From positions 62,001 to 126,000 of the forward strand of contig NZ_AUMD01000012.1 in the NCBI RefSeq assembly GCF_000430505.1: DNA of 64,000 nucleotides. The letters run 5' to 3'. Position 1 is the stretch's first letter, and every line of letters starts with the position of its first letter. The stretch is from Eisenibacter elegans DSM 3317 (lineage in GTDB: Bacteria > Bacteroidota > Bacteroidia > Cytophagales > Microscillaceae). Shown in pieces: positions 54,468-63,282 of this stretch. The position numbers and the translations under genes are program-made. The notes under the pieces were generated by a model. The model did not search any database. It was not told the origin of the DNA and was given only the letters and a program-made list of their open reading frames with translations.

Positions 54468-57008
54468 ATGCCGATGATGAATTTTGGAAAATATAGCTTG
54501 TTTTGTCTAACCTTAGTCTGTTGTTTGGCTTTGGGGCAAGTCGTTTTGGCGCAGGCCAAAATGGATGAGCTGATTGTAAGGCTCAATAAGGCCACCGACG
54601 ATGCCACCCGTGCGCAGTTGTGTTATGAAATTGGGCTTGGGTTTCAACGAGAAAATGGGCATAAGAAAGCCTTGGAATACTTTGACCAAGCGCTACAAAC
54701 CAAAAAGCTCGACGAAGCACAGCGCGTGAAGGTGCAGCAGCGGGCTGCTATCTCTTACCTGCGCCTCAACCAACCAGGCAAGGCAATCAAGCTGTATGAA
54801 GAGGTGATTGCTTATGAAACAAAGGCTGGTGACAAACAGGCCTTGCTCAATACCTCGCAGCTTCTGATGGATGCCTACCGCCAAGAAGGGCAGTATCAAA
54901 AGGCATTAGAGGCAGCTTTTAAGGTATTACAATACCAAACCGAAACCGGCAGAGCCAACGAAAGGGTAGATACCTACAACAACATCGGCTACCTCTACAA
55001 ACAGATGGGCAATGAGACCAAGGCCATTGAGTTTTTCCGCAATGCCATCCAAGAGGGGCAGCTCAATGGCAACCAATCTCTACCGGCAGACAAAAAAGCG
55101 ACTATGCACCTCAACATCGGGGTCAGCCATACACATCTCGGCGATTATAAAAGCGCAAAAGAAGACTACAGCAAAGCGCTAGATATCTATGCCGCACAAA
55201 ACCTACCTGTACAACAGGCCAATGTATACAATTATCTGGCTGTCAATGATTACCTCAACCGCCGAAACGACCAAGCTATTAGCAATGCCCAGCGGGCAGT
55301 CGAACTGGCTGAGCCTAATCGAGCACATGAGGTGTTACAGGTGAGCTATAAGCTCCTATCGGATTTTTATGCGCTGAATGGCGATATACAGGCGGCACAA
55401 ATATATTACGAAAAATATCTCCAAAGCAAAGACCAACTTCAAGCACAAGAGCGCGACCGCAACCGCGAACAAATACAGCGCGAAATGGACTTGGAGCGCC
55501 GCGAAAGCGACCTCAAACTATTTGCAATCGACCAAGAGCGCAAGGAGCTGGAACTCAATCAAGTAAAACTCGAAAAAGAAAAACAAGAGCAAGACCTAGC
55601 CCTCCAAAAACAACAGGTCGAGATTCTTCGTCGCGACCAAGAGCTGCAACAGGCTGCCCTCCGCAACCAACAACTAGAGCGCGAGCGGGTAGAACAACTC
55701 CTGCAAATCACCCAACAACAAGCCCAAGCCGAGCAACAAAAGCAAGCCATTGCCTTGCTCGAAAAAAATAAAGAGCTACAAGCCCTCGAACTGGAGAAAA
55801 AAGAAGCTGAAGAGAAAAAGCAACAACAGGCTCGACAACTACTGGAGCAAGAAAACCAACTCCAAAGCGAACGCGTCAAAGCGGCCAACCGTAACCAACA
55901 GTTTGCGTTCTGGATTGTGGTCTTGGTATTGGCTGTTTTGATATTGGCTATCATAGGTTTTGTCCAAACACGCCGCACAGCAAGGCGCTTGAAAGATAAA
56001 AACCGCGAAATCGAATCGCAACAGCAGGAAATCTTGACCCAAAACGAGGAGCTATACCAAAATCAAGAAGAAATCTTGGCACAGCGAGACTTCATTGAGC
56101 AGAAAAATAAAGAGCTAGAGGCCAACAACCGCAAGATGGCAGCCAATGAGCAAATCTTGCAAAAAGCCTATGCCCGTATACAACAAGCACAAGAAAAACT
56201 CAAAGACCAAAATAAAGAGCTGGAAGACAGAGACCGCCAAATTGTAAGCAGTATCCGCTCTGCCACTACCATCCAAACGGCTATCTTGCCTTACAAACAA
56301 AAGCTCGACAGCCTACTGGGCGACTACTTTGTCATCTACAAACCCAAGGATATTGTGTCAGGAGATTTCTTCTGGCTCAACGAAATAGAGCGAAAGACTT
56401 TCTTAGCCGCCGTAGACTGTACCGGCCACGGCGTACCCGGCGCATTTATGACACTCATCGGCAATACCTTGCTCGATAAAATCATCAGGGTTTGGAATAT
56501 CTTTGACCCTGCCCAAATCCTCACGCGCCTACACGAAGAGGTAACCATTATGCTCCGGCAAAAGGAAACCAAGAACAACAATGGGATGGACTTGGTGCTT
56601 ATTATGGTAGAGTCTGAGCCGGTATCTCCCCCAAAAGAGTATACCATCAGCTTTTGTGGTGCCAAAAACTCTCTCTACTACTTCTTGCCCAACAACCCTG
56701 AGCTACAGGAGCTTAAAGGCGACCGGAAATCAATCGGTGGAGAGCAGAATGATGAGACAGTATTTACTACCCAAACCATCACCCTCCCTTCTGGCAGCAT
56801 GCTTTACCTAGGCTCGGATGGTATCGAAGACCAAAACGATGCCAAGAGGAAGAAATTTGGCAGCAAACGTTTGCGCGCCCTCTTGGCAGAAGTGGTTGAT
56901 ATGCCTACCGACCAACAGCAGGAAACGATTGAATCCAATCTGGCGCAGCATATGGAAGGCACACACCAACGCGATGACATGCTGCTCATAGGGGTAAGAC
57001 TGCCCTAG
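54468..57008 (+). CDS. TPR – coiled-coil – SpoIIE/PP2C phosphatase signalling protein
   Basis: An 846-residue membrane protein. It has a signal peptide (VLAQ near 28), five or six TPRs (about 30-290: ALEYFDQALQTKKL, NTYNNIGYLYKQMGNETKA, TMHLNIGVSHTHLGDYKS), a long Gln/Glu/Lys coiled coil (about 310-475), a transmembrane helix (FWIVVLVLAVLILAIIGFV), a second coiled coil (about 505-600) and a PP2C/SpoIIE domain. The latter shows YKPKDIVSGDFFWL, AVDCTGHGVPGAFMTLIGN with the metal Asp and Gly, and LYLGSDGIEDQND. The layout fits an envelope sensor that dephosphorylates an anti-sigma antagonist. No partner kinase or sigma gene is adjacent. Confidence 0.9.
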   Translation: MPMMNFGKYSLFCLTLVCCLALGQVVLAQAKMDELIVRLNKATDDATRAQLCYEIGLGFQRENGHKKALEYFDQALQTKKLDEAQRVKVQQRAAISYLRLNQPGKAIKLYEEVIAYETKAGDKQALLNTSQLLMDAYRQEGQYQKALEAAFKVLQYQTETGRANERVDTYNNIGYLYKQMGNETKAIEFFRNAIQEGQLNGNQSLPADKKATMHLNIGVSHTHLGDYKSAKEDYSKALDIYAAQNLPVQQANVYNYLAVNDYLNRRNDQAISNAQRAVELAEPNRAHEVLQVSYKLLSDFYALNGDIQAAQIYYEKYLQSKDQLQAQERDRNREQIQREMDLERRESDLKLFAIDQERKELELNQVKLEKEKQEQDLALQKQQVEILRRDQELQQAALRNQQLERERVEQLLQITQQQAQAEQQKQAIALLEKNKELQALELEKKEAEEKKQQQARQLLEQENQLQSERVKAANRNQQFAFWIVVLVLAVLILAIIGFVQTRRTARRLKDKNREIESQQQEILTQNEELYQNQEEILAQRDFIEQKNKELEANNRKMAANEQILQKAYARIQQAQEKLKDQNKELEDRDRQIVSSIRSATTIQTAILPYKQKLDSLLGDYFVIYKPKDIVSGDFFWLNEIERKTFLAAVDCTGHGVPGAFMTLIGNTLLDKIIRVWNIFDPAQILTRLHEEVTIMLRQKETKNNNGMDLVLIMVESEPVSPPKEYTISFCGAKNSLYYFLPNNPELQELKGDRKSIGGEQNDETVFTTQTITLPSGSMLYLGSDGIEDQNDAKRKKFGSKRLRALLAEVVDMPTDQQQETIESNLAQHMEGTHQRDDMLLIGVRLP

Positions 57009-57030
57009 ACTGCGCCGCTCTAACAACACG

Positions 57031-57107
57031 ATATACCCAATCAAAATTGGTTGGGGAAATCCATACCCTGAAAATCCTTAGTCGTCAAATCAAGTGAATC
57101 TTGGTAT
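57031..57107 (+). repeat. Dispersed intergenic repeat, copy E
   Basis: ATACCCAATCAAAATTGG, TTGGGGAAATCC, CTGAAAATCCTTAG and AAGTGAATCTTGGTAT match both ends of copy B's rc with the middle shortened. It starts 23 bases after the phosphatase stop. Confidence 0.75.
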
Positions 57108-57109
57108 AA

Positions 57110-57160
57110 AAAGCCCCCAAGGGAGCAGCTGAGCAATCGTTGTAACCTTTGGGGGGGGGA
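57110..57160. terminator. C-rich / G-rich hairpin between repeats E and F
   Basis: CCCCCAAGG pairs with CCTTTGGGGG around GAGCAGCTGAGC..; a G9 tract (57151-57159) ends the second arm. T-runs are short, so it is a weak terminator or a repeat-linked hairpin. The G9 tract could vary in length. Confidence 0.45.
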
Positions 57161-57164
57161 ACTA

Positions 57165-57217
57165 ATCCCAATCAAAATTGGGAATAATGTGTGCCGAAAA
57201 TCTTTGAAGTATCAAAT
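57165..57217 (+). repeat. Dispersed intergenic repeat, copy F
   Basis: AATCCCAATCAAAATTGGGA, then ATAATGTGTGCCGAAAATC and TTTGAAGTATCAAATAAT. It is the left half of the family in forward orientation, about 60 bases after copy E and just downstream of the gene ending at 57226. Confidence 0.7.
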
Positions 57218-57225
57218 AATCGCTG

Positions 57226-57684
57226 CTAGGGGTGTGGCATTCGGTGTAGTGCTATCCGAAACCGTACTCCGCTTTCATCCTTACTTACCAATATCAGTTT
57301 TTCGGCTGTCAGCTTCTGTACCTCCCAGACAGATGTTTTTCCTTGTTCAGTATCGGTGAGGGTGATGGAGTGCTTTTGTTTATCCATTTGCCACAAACCT
57401 TCGGTATGAGTGGGTTTGGTAGGCGCATTGAATACATCAAAAACATAGCGTCCGTCTTTTCCAAAAACCATTGTCGATTTAGCATACATTGTTTTGTAGG
57501 CTTCTTGAAAGCTCTTTTTGGCGGTTTCATCTAGCTGCTCATAACCCGGCGGGCTAAACTGCTCTATCCTCCAAGTACCTACAATGCTATACTTTTGGGT
57601 GCTGCGGTCGCAGGCCGTGGCCAACAGTACCCAGATGGTCAGGCCGACACCGAACCAAGGTTTGGGTAAAAATCTGTGTTTCAT
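57226..57684 (-). CDS. Lipocalin-like lipoprotein
   Basis: A 152-residue protein with a lipoprotein signal (LIWVLLATAC, lipobox LLATAC). The mature part has the lipocalin-like pattern: IVGTWRIEQFSPPG near residue 35, FGKDGRYVFDVF (strand), TEGLWQMDKQKHSITLTD and LILVSKDESGVRFRIALHR. It is related in plan to the two genes at 62839-63704. No ligand is known; members of this type are often annotated as lipocalin family or DUF proteins in Bacteroidota. Confidence 0.68.
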   Translation of the reverse strand: MKHRFLPKPWFGVGLTIWVLLATACDRSTQKYSIVGTWRIEQFSPPGYEQLDETAKKSFQEAYKTMYAKSTMVFGKDGRYVFDVFNAPTKPTHTEGLWQMDKQKHSITLTDTEQGKTSVWEVQKLTAEKLILVSKDESGVRFRIALHRMPHP

Positions 57685-57764
57685 AAAAATTTAGGGGTTG
57701 ACAAATAGAAAGGGTGGTATCAATATTGCCTATGGGGTAGGTGAATGCTTAACGCCTTTTTATA

Positions 57765-58649
57765 ATGCCTTTATTGTTTGTTGAACCGCTAAATATACGC
57801 CTTTTTGGGCAGAATATCTTGGCACGGCTATTTTTATACCTTGGTTTATGGGGCTTGTGTGGAGCAATATTCCCTGTATCGGCGCAAACCTATGGCCTTT
57901 GTGAGCAAAGCCATATCGCCCTCAGGGCGCAGCCCGGCCACCAAGCCGAACGGGTTACGGAGTTGCTTTTTGGCGAAGCATATCTGGTACTCGAAGCCAA
58001 TACCGACAGTTCTTGGCTCTATATCCGGACGCAGGCCGACCAGTACCCCGGTTGGATTCCAAGCGCCCAGCATAGTGCCATTACGCCCCAATATTATGCC
58101 GAGTATAGTCAGGTAATCCACCCTGTAGCGGCGCAAGACCTACAGCTCCCCGGTCAAGGTTGGATTCCGGCAGGGGCAACGCTGCCATTTTACCAAGGCA
58201 CAACTATCCGCCTGAGCAATACGACCCTCAACTGCCCACAACCCCTCCCCACTCAAGCACAGGGGACTCTCCTCGAAACAGCGCAGCGCTTCCTCAAAAT
58301 TCCGTACTTATGGGGTGGCAAAACAAGCCAAGGGCTGGACTGCTCGGGCTTTGTGCAGGTAGTACATAAAATTCACGGTATCGCCCTGCCACGTGACTCA
58401 TACCAGCAGGCCGAAGTAGGCCAACAACATCCCTTTGCGCAAGCCAAGGCCGGGGATTTGGCTTTTTTTCAGCGACAAGCCGAAGGAAAGGGAAAAGTCG
58501 TACACGTAGGAATATACCTTGGCAATGGAAAAATTATCCACGCCGACGGACAAGTACGCATAGATACCCTCGATACAAAGGGCTTATACCGACAAGACCA
58601 AGGGCGCTATTCGCATTATCTCAAGTTTCTAACACGTTTGAAACAATAA
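57765..58649 (+). CDS. Exported NlpC/P60 cell-wall peptidase with SH3 domains
   Basis: A 294-residue protein. The N-terminal hydrophobic run (FLYLGLWGLCGAIFPVSAQ) is a signal peptide. Two bacterial SH3-like segments follow (IALRAQPGHQAERVTELLFG, DSSWLYIRTQADQYPGWIP), then the NlpC/P60 domain (about 175-294) with the catalytic Cys in LDCSGFVQVVHK, His in VVHVGIYLGNGKIIHA and a third polar residue near the final His-Ala. It should cut peptidoglycan stem peptides in the periplasm. It is divergent from the lipoprotein gene. Confidence 0.9.
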   Translation: MPLLFVEPLNIRLFGQNILARLFLYLGLWGLCGAIFPVSAQTYGLCEQSHIALRAQPGHQAERVTELLFGEAYLVLEANTDSSWLYIRTQADQYPGWIPSAQHSAITPQYYAEYSQVIHPVAAQDLQLPGQGWIPAGATLPFYQGTTIRLSNTTLNCPQPLPTQAQGTLLETAQRFLKIPYLWGGKTSQGLDCSGFVQVVHKIHGIALPRDSYQQAEVGQQHPFAQAKAGDLAFFQRQAEGKGKVVHVGIYLGNGKIIHADGQVRIDTLDTKGLYRQDQGRYSHYLKFLTRLKQ

Positions 58650-58918
58650 CATCACTTTTTAGTAAGATGTAATAAATGTTTCAAAATAATACAAGATGCC
58701 CTCAGGCAATTTCCCTATACCCATTCAGGAGTTCTCCCAAAAAAAGCCACTCAGAGGCCGTAAGAGGCTATTGCCAGGCGGATGATAACATAATAAGCGG
58801 AGTAACAAATCCGAATACAAGCGCCAAAACAAGGTGTAAAAGTGAGTGTTTTACAATCTTTGCTAAGGTCTTAATGCCTGATTTTCAAACACTAGCAACT
58901 GTAGTTGAGTTTTATTCG
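58650..58918 (+). other. Intergenic region with an unconvincing ORF
   Basis: 269 bases between the NlpC/P60 gene and the next promoter. An 81-codon frame at 58676-58921 has no recognisable features. Nothing else was found. Confidence 0.3.
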
Positions 58919-58926
58919 TAATTTTG
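58919..58926 (+). promoter_or_regulatory. -7 element of the small gene at 58996
   Basis: TAATTTTG matches TAnnTTTG, 70 bases before the ATG. No good -33 at 19-20 bases. Confidence 0.35.
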
Positions 58927-58995
58927 TACAAACAATCGGATGGCTCTCTCAACCTACTTAATACCACATCATTATACCAAATCATTGTGATACCC

Positions 58996-59415
58996 ATGGA
59001 GCAGACAAATCAAAGCGACGACATCACATTCTTGGATCTCGCAGTCCACTACCTGCAAACCGAACAGCTGGTAAAAATTAACCAACTGACCACCATCATC
59101 TCACAGCAGCAAAAGCTGGTTCAAAACTCACTTCGCATCTCTCACAAAATATTCCTACGCGCCTTTCAAAACATCGAAGAGTACTTGACCTGGTTCAAGT
59201 TTGCGTATGAAACAGGCCAAAACAGTAAGGGCAACTATATCGCCTTTCCTTACGAAGCCTTTGCCAAGCTCAACCGAGAGTGCAACACCGAAATGGAGAT
59301 TATGTACTCCGCCGAAGCACAAGAGTTTCACCCCGAACATGTCCGCATTTACCAAGACATCCACCAAGCCCTACCCGAAGACATGATTCAACGCTACAAG
59401 CACTGGAAAGCGTAG
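58996..59415 (+). CDS. Small unknown helical protein
   Basis: A 139-residue soluble protein beginning MEQTNQSDDITFLDLAVHYL; upstream codons in the longer frame do not look coding. It is largely helical and rich in Gln, Lys, Glu (KINQLTTIISQQQKLVQNSL, FKFAYETGQNSKGNYIAFP, PEDMIQRYKHWKA). No family recognised, no signal peptide. It is transcribed toward the LpxH-like gene, 170 bases downstream with its own promoter. Confidence 0.6.
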   Translation: MEQTNQSDDITFLDLAVHYLQTEQLVKINQLTTIISQQQKLVQNSLRISHKIFLRAFQNIEEYLTWFKFAYETGQNSKGNYIAFPYEAFAKLNRECNTEMEIMYSAEAQEFHPEHVRIYQDIHQALPEDMIQRYKHWKA

Positions 59416-59527
59416 CTGGGTTTTTGGAAAAACAATCTCTCAAATCCTTCTCTACAGCCAAGAGAAAGCTTAACAATTTAATAACCTCATTTTTCGTCTA
59501 AAAAAGCCCGCTTGTATGCAAAAGCCC

Positions 59528-59559
59528 TTCGGTAATTCGCGTATAATTCAATATATTTG
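59528..59559 (+). promoter_or_regulatory. Promoter of the LpxH-like gene
   Basis: TTCG (59528-59531), a 20-base spacer and TATATTTG (59552-59559) fit the -33/-7 pattern; the leader is about 20 bases. Confidence 0.5.
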
Positions 59560-59585
59560 TAATTGAGACAAGGCTTACAACGGTT

Positions 59586-60440
59586 TTGAAACACTACAAG
59601 ACTATTATTATTTCTGATGTGCATCTGGGAACTGCCGGAGCCAAGGCAGAAGAAGTGGCGCACTTCCTGATGCAGCACTCCTGTGATGTACTTATCCTAA
59701 ATGGAGACATTATCGACGGCTGGGAGCTTAAAAATTATGGTTCTTGGCAAGTCAAGCATACCCGATTTTTTAAAGTGGTATTGCGCATGATAGAACACTA
59801 CAACACCAAGGTCATCTATCTACACGGCAACCACGATGATTTTTTGGACAATATCTTGCCTCTGACCGTAGGCAACCTCTCCTTGCAGATGGACTACATA
59901 CACGAGAGCGCAGGCCAACGCTACTATGTTGTCCACGGAGATATTTTTGACACCGTTACTACACGGCTCAAATGGGTGGCCAAGCTTGGCTCTATCGGCT
60001 ATACTGTATTACTTTGGCTCAACAAAGGTTACAACGCCTACCGCAGGCGTATGGGGCGTAAGCCGTATTCCTTCTCTCAGTATATCAAAAGTAAGGTCAA
60101 ATCGGCAGTATCGCCGGCCAAAGTTTATGAACAACAGCTCACAGAACTAGCACGGCTCAAGGGCTGTCATGGGATTATCTGTGGGCATACACACAAGCCC
60201 GCTGTCAAACAGCTGGGAGATGTGATGTATATGAACTCCGGCGATTGGGTGGAATCAATGACGGCCTTGGTAGAAGATTTTGAAGGAAAATGGGAGTTAT
60301 ATCGCTATCAAGACCATCACCAAGTCAATGAGGCCGAGCAACAAGACCTGACGCGTGAGGGAGATGAGATTGATCAGATGAAATCTTTTTATGCCAACAT
60401 CGCCTCAGCGGCGTTGTCTCAGAAAAACGGAAAGCACTAA
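59586..60440 (+). CDS. LpxH-like metallophosphoesterase
   Basis: A 284-residue calcineurin-type phosphoesterase. The start is TTG 59586 (MKHYKTIIISDVHLGTAGAK), with no in-frame ATG nearby and a -7 box placed 26 bases before it. Metal motifs are ISDVHLG (D-x-H), LNGDIIDGWEL, LHGNHDDFLD and ICGHTHKPAV. Similar to UDP-2,3-diacylglucosamine diphosphatase (LpxH) used in lipid A synthesis, but the family also includes other phosphodiesterases. The last 50 residues are charged and helical. Confidence 0.8.
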   Translation: MKHYKTIIISDVHLGTAGAKAEEVAHFLMQHSCDVLILNGDIIDGWELKNYGSWQVKHTRFFKVVLRMIEHYNTKVIYLHGNHDDFLDNILPLTVGNLSLQMDYIHESAGQRYYVVHGDIFDTVTTRLKWVAKLGSIGYTVLLWLNKGYNAYRRRMGRKPYSFSQYIKSKVKSAVSPAKVYEQQLTELARLKGCHGIICGHTHKPAVKQLGDVMYMNSGDWVESMTALVEDFEGKWELYRYQDHHQVNEAEQQDLTREGDEIDQMKSFYANIASAALSQKNGKH

Positions 60441-60604
60441 TATCAGTTTGAATTTCTTTAAGTGTCAGGTGCTTTCTATCCATCGCCAAGCATTGTCCTG
60501 ATATTAGCCCCAGCAGGCCACAAAAACCTATACGTACTTAAACAAAAGTGGTATTATATCACTTCGACATTATTGTTGTGTATAATCCTGTCTTGAATTT
60601 ATAA

Positions 60605-60650
60605 TTTATACCCAATCAAAATTGGTTTGGGGAAATGGCAGGTATACCCG
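60605..60650 (+). repeat. Dispersed intergenic repeat, copy G (left part)
   Basis: TATACCCAATCAAAATTGG then TTTGGGGAAATGGC and GGTATACCC. It matches the left end of the family in forward orientation; the middle and right part are missing. The rest of the 355-base gap has no gene. Confidence 0.6.
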
Positions 60651-60715
60651 ACGGCGGAAGTACATAAATCAAAACAGTATGAGTCGTTATTCTGTGTTGC
60701 TTCTGTGAATTTAGG

Positions 60716-60763
60716 CAAAAAAAATCCTTAGCGATAGGGTGCAAACCTACCCACTAAGGATTT
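60716..60763 (-). terminator. Terminator of the M3 oligopeptidase gene (CTTAG-type hairpin, copy 4)
   Basis: AAATCCTTAG pairs with CTAAGGATTT over 10 bp, inner GATAGGG with CCTACCC-type bases, loop TGCAAA; on the - strand eight Ts follow. It lies about 33 bases after the stop at 60796. The sequence is the same family as 8537, 25815 and 30004. Confidence 0.8.
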
Positions 60764-60795
60764 GGGCTTCCACTGTATGGAAGCTTCAGGATGAT

Positions 60796-62826
60796 TTAGG
60801 CTTTCAATAACCCGGCACGTCGTAGGAGTGCCTTAGGATCAGGCGCTTGCCCACGGAAACGCTGATAAAGCGCCATAGGATGTTCGCTGCCTCCTTTGCT
60901 GAGGATATGTTCTTGGAAGGCTTGTGCTGTTTGGGGGTCAAAAATGCCCCGCTCCAAAAACAGCTCAAAAGCATCCGCATCAAGTACTTCGGCCCATTTG
61001 TAGCTATAATACCCGGCGGCATAGCCTCCTTGGAAAATGTGAGAGAACGAAGTGCTCATATTTGTACCTTCTACCGCAGGCAGTAGCTGGGTGGCCTGCA
61101 TGGCAGCATCTTCAAAAGCCGTGAGGTTGGTATTGTCTGCCGCTGCTTGGGTATGCCAAGCCATATCGAGTAGGGCAAAACCTACTTGGCGGAGGGTCTG
61201 GTAGCCGGCCATAAAGTTGGCGCTATCCTTGATTTTTTGTACCATCGCCGCCGGGATGGTCTCCCCAGTTTGGTAGTGTTTGGCAAAGAGATCGAGCGTT
61301 TCTTGGTGGTAGGCCCAGTTTTCCATAATCTGCGAGGGCAGCTCCACAAAGTCCCAATACACACTTGTGCCCGAAAGGCTTTCGTAGGTTGTGTCGGCCA
61401 ACAAACCGTGCAGGGCGTGTCCAAATTCGTGGAACAACGTTGTTACCTCATTGAAGGTCAGCAACGAGGGAGTAGAAGCGGTAGGCTTGGTGAAATTGCA
61501 GACAATCGAAATATGTGGGCGTTGCTCTTGGCCTTGGATACGTTTTTGGCCACGGAAAGAGGTCATCCAAGCGCCACTACGCTTACCGGCTCGGGGGAAG
61601 AAGTCTGCATAGAAGACCGCAATGTGTTGACCTTGGGCATTTTGAACTTCATAGGCCTGCACTTCGGGGTGGTACAGCTCAATGTCTGTACGGGGGATAA
61701 AATGTAAACCATAGAGTTTTTTGGCTACTTCAAAAACTCCTTCGATGACGTTTTCGAGGCGGAAGTAAGGTTTCAGCGTTTCGTCATCGATGGTAAATTT
61801 TTCTTTTTTGAGTTTTTCGGAGTAGTAGGCTATGTCCCAACGCTCTAGGTGTTCGATGCCGTCGAGTTGTTTGGCATAAGTACCCAGCTCTTCTATTTCG
61901 CGCTTGGCAGCCGGAGTGGCAGCTTCTAATAATTCTTCGAGAAATGCCTGCACAGTTTGTGGGTCTTTGGCCATCCGCTCTTCGAGCACAAAGTGGGCGT
62001 GAGAGGCATAGCCCAAGAGCTGCGCCCGTTCGTGGCGCAAGGCACTGATTTGGCGTACAATCTCTTGGTTATCAAATTCATTCCCCTGAAAACCCTTGGC
62101 CCCAAAAGCCCTGAAGAGCTGCTCGCGCAGTTCTCGGTTTTGGCAATAGGTCATAAAGGGCACATAGCTGGGGTATTGTAGTCCGAAGAGCCAAGCCCCC
62201 TCGTGCCCGGCTTGTTGGGCGGCTTCAGCGGCGGCCTCCTTGATGCTTTCTGGAATACCGGCAAGATCTGCCTCGTTTTCGATGATGAGCTGATAGCCAT
62301 TGGTTTCGGCCAGTACGTGCTCACCAAACTGTAGGGAGAGCTGCGAAAGCGATTTGTCAAGCTCGCGCAGGCGGGTTTTGTCGGCCTCGTTGAGTCTTGC
62401 ACCATTGCGTACAAAGCTCTTATAGGTTTTTTGGCGGAGGGTTTGTTGTTCGGGGCTGAGCGTGGCCTCAGCGGTTTGTTGGTAAGCTTTTTCGATAAGG
62501 GCAAACAGCGCCTCATCAAGTAGGATATCATTGGCATATTCACTCAATAGAGGCGAAGCCTCACGGGCGATGGCCTGTAGCGCATCACTGGTTTCGGAAG
62601 CGTTGAGATTGAAAAGGACGCTCGAAATCAGTTGTACGCGGCTATCACAGGCTTCGAGCACTTCAAAAGCTTCAAAACCTTGGGGGCTGCGCGCTTTCAG
62701 TTGTTGGAGAGTTGCTTTTACCTCAGCAATGGCTGTTTGTAGCGCGGGCATAAAATGCTCTGGCTGGATGCGGGTAAACGGCACTGTATCAAAAGGTGTA
62801 TCAAAGGCTTGCAAAAATGGATTCAT
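60796..62826 (-). CDS. M3 family oligopeptidase (PrlC/Dcp-type)
   Basis: A 676-residue zinc metallopeptidase degrading short peptides in the cytosol. It shows TLFHEFGHALHGL (HExxH and third ligand context), FRGQKRIQGQEQRPH before it, ..MSTSFSHIFQGGYAAGYYSY and KWAEVLDADAFELF after. The N-terminal half is helical, as in thimet oligopeptidase. No signal peptide. It matches oligopeptidase A or dipeptidyl carboxypeptidase; which one is not decidable here. It is the last gene of the transcript that starts with the two lipocalin-like genes. Confidence 0.92.
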   Translation of the reverse strand: MNPFLQAFDTPFDTVPFTRIQPEHFMPALQTAIAEVKATLQQLKARSPQGFEAFEVLEACDSRVQLISSVLFNLNASETSDALQAIAREASPLLSEYANDILLDEALFALIEKAYQQTAEATLSPEQQTLRQKTYKSFVRNGARLNEADKTRLRELDKSLSQLSLQFGEHVLAETNGYQLIIENEADLAGIPESIKEAAAEAAQQAGHEGAWLFGLQYPSYVPFMTYCQNRELREQLFRAFGAKGFQGNEFDNQEIVRQISALRHERAQLLGYASHAHFVLEERMAKDPQTVQAFLEELLEAATPAAKREIEELGTYAKQLDGIEHLERWDIAYYSEKLKKEKFTIDDETLKPYFRLENVIEGVFEVAKKLYGLHFIPRTDIELYHPEVQAYEVQNAQGQHIAVFYADFFPRAGKRSGAWMTSFRGQKRIQGQEQRPHISIVCNFTKPTASTPSLLTFNEVTTLFHEFGHALHGLLADTTYESLSGTSVYWDFVELPSQIMENWAYHQETLDLFAKHYQTGETIPAAMVQKIKDSANFMAGYQTLRQVGFALLDMAWHTQAAADNTNLTAFEDAAMQATQLLPAVEGTNMSTSFSHIFQGGYAAGYYSYKWAEVLDADAFELFLERGIFDPQTAQAFQEHILSKGGSEHPMALYQRFRGQAPDPKALLRRAGLLKA

Positions 62827-62838
62827 AAGAAATAATCG

Positions 62839-63282
62839 TTAATCGTTGATTTTTTGGAGAGTAAATATGTATGCCTGTTCTTTGCGCATACGAAAACGCA
62901 TTTGGCGCTCATCAAGGCTGAGGACTTTGAGTGTTTCGCGGCTTCCGCCTTTGGCGCTGGTGGTAAGGGTGCTGTCTTCGTTTTTGTACTCCCAAGTGCC
63001 TTCCTCACAGTCTTGGCCAATACAGATACGGTATTTACGGTCATCTTTTTTGTCGCCCTTAAACTCAAAGCGCATTTTATCGGGTAGTTCCGCAATACCT
63101 TGCTGATATGCTTGGTATGCCGCCTCTTTGAGGGTGTTTGCGAGGGTATCATAGGTTTTGGCCTCGATATTCTGTACCTGCCAAGTACCTACAAATTGCT
63201 TGGGATTCCACGCATTTGGGCGAAAAGCCCAAGCGATGCTGCAAGTGGCTGCGGCGAGTATAAAGTATCTAACTTGTTTCAT
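62839..63282 (-). CDS. Lipocalin-like exported protein
   Basis: A 147-residue protein starting at ATG 63282 (MKQVRYFILAAATCSIAWAF). The ATG shares its A with the upstream TGA stop (TGATG), so the two genes are coupled. The core follows the lipocalin-like plan: FVGTWQVQNIEAKTYDTLAN, MRFEFKGDKKDDRKYRICIG, CEEGTWEYKNEDSTLTTS and LDERQMRFRMRKEQAYIF. Cys in GQDCEEG is unusual among the three relatives. Unknown ligand. Confidence 0.65.
   Translation of the reverse strand: MKQVRYFILAAATCSIAWAFRPNAWNPKQFVGTWQVQNIEAKTYDTLANTLKEAAYQAYQQGIAELPDKMRFEFKGDKKDDRKYRICIGQDCEEGTWEYKNEDSTLTTSAKGGSRETLKVLSLDERQMRFRMRKEQAYIFTLQKIND

Noticed and set aside
58676-58921. 81-codon ORF after the NlpC/P60 gene
   Set aside because: Composition is not protein-like and it ends over the promoter of the next gene.
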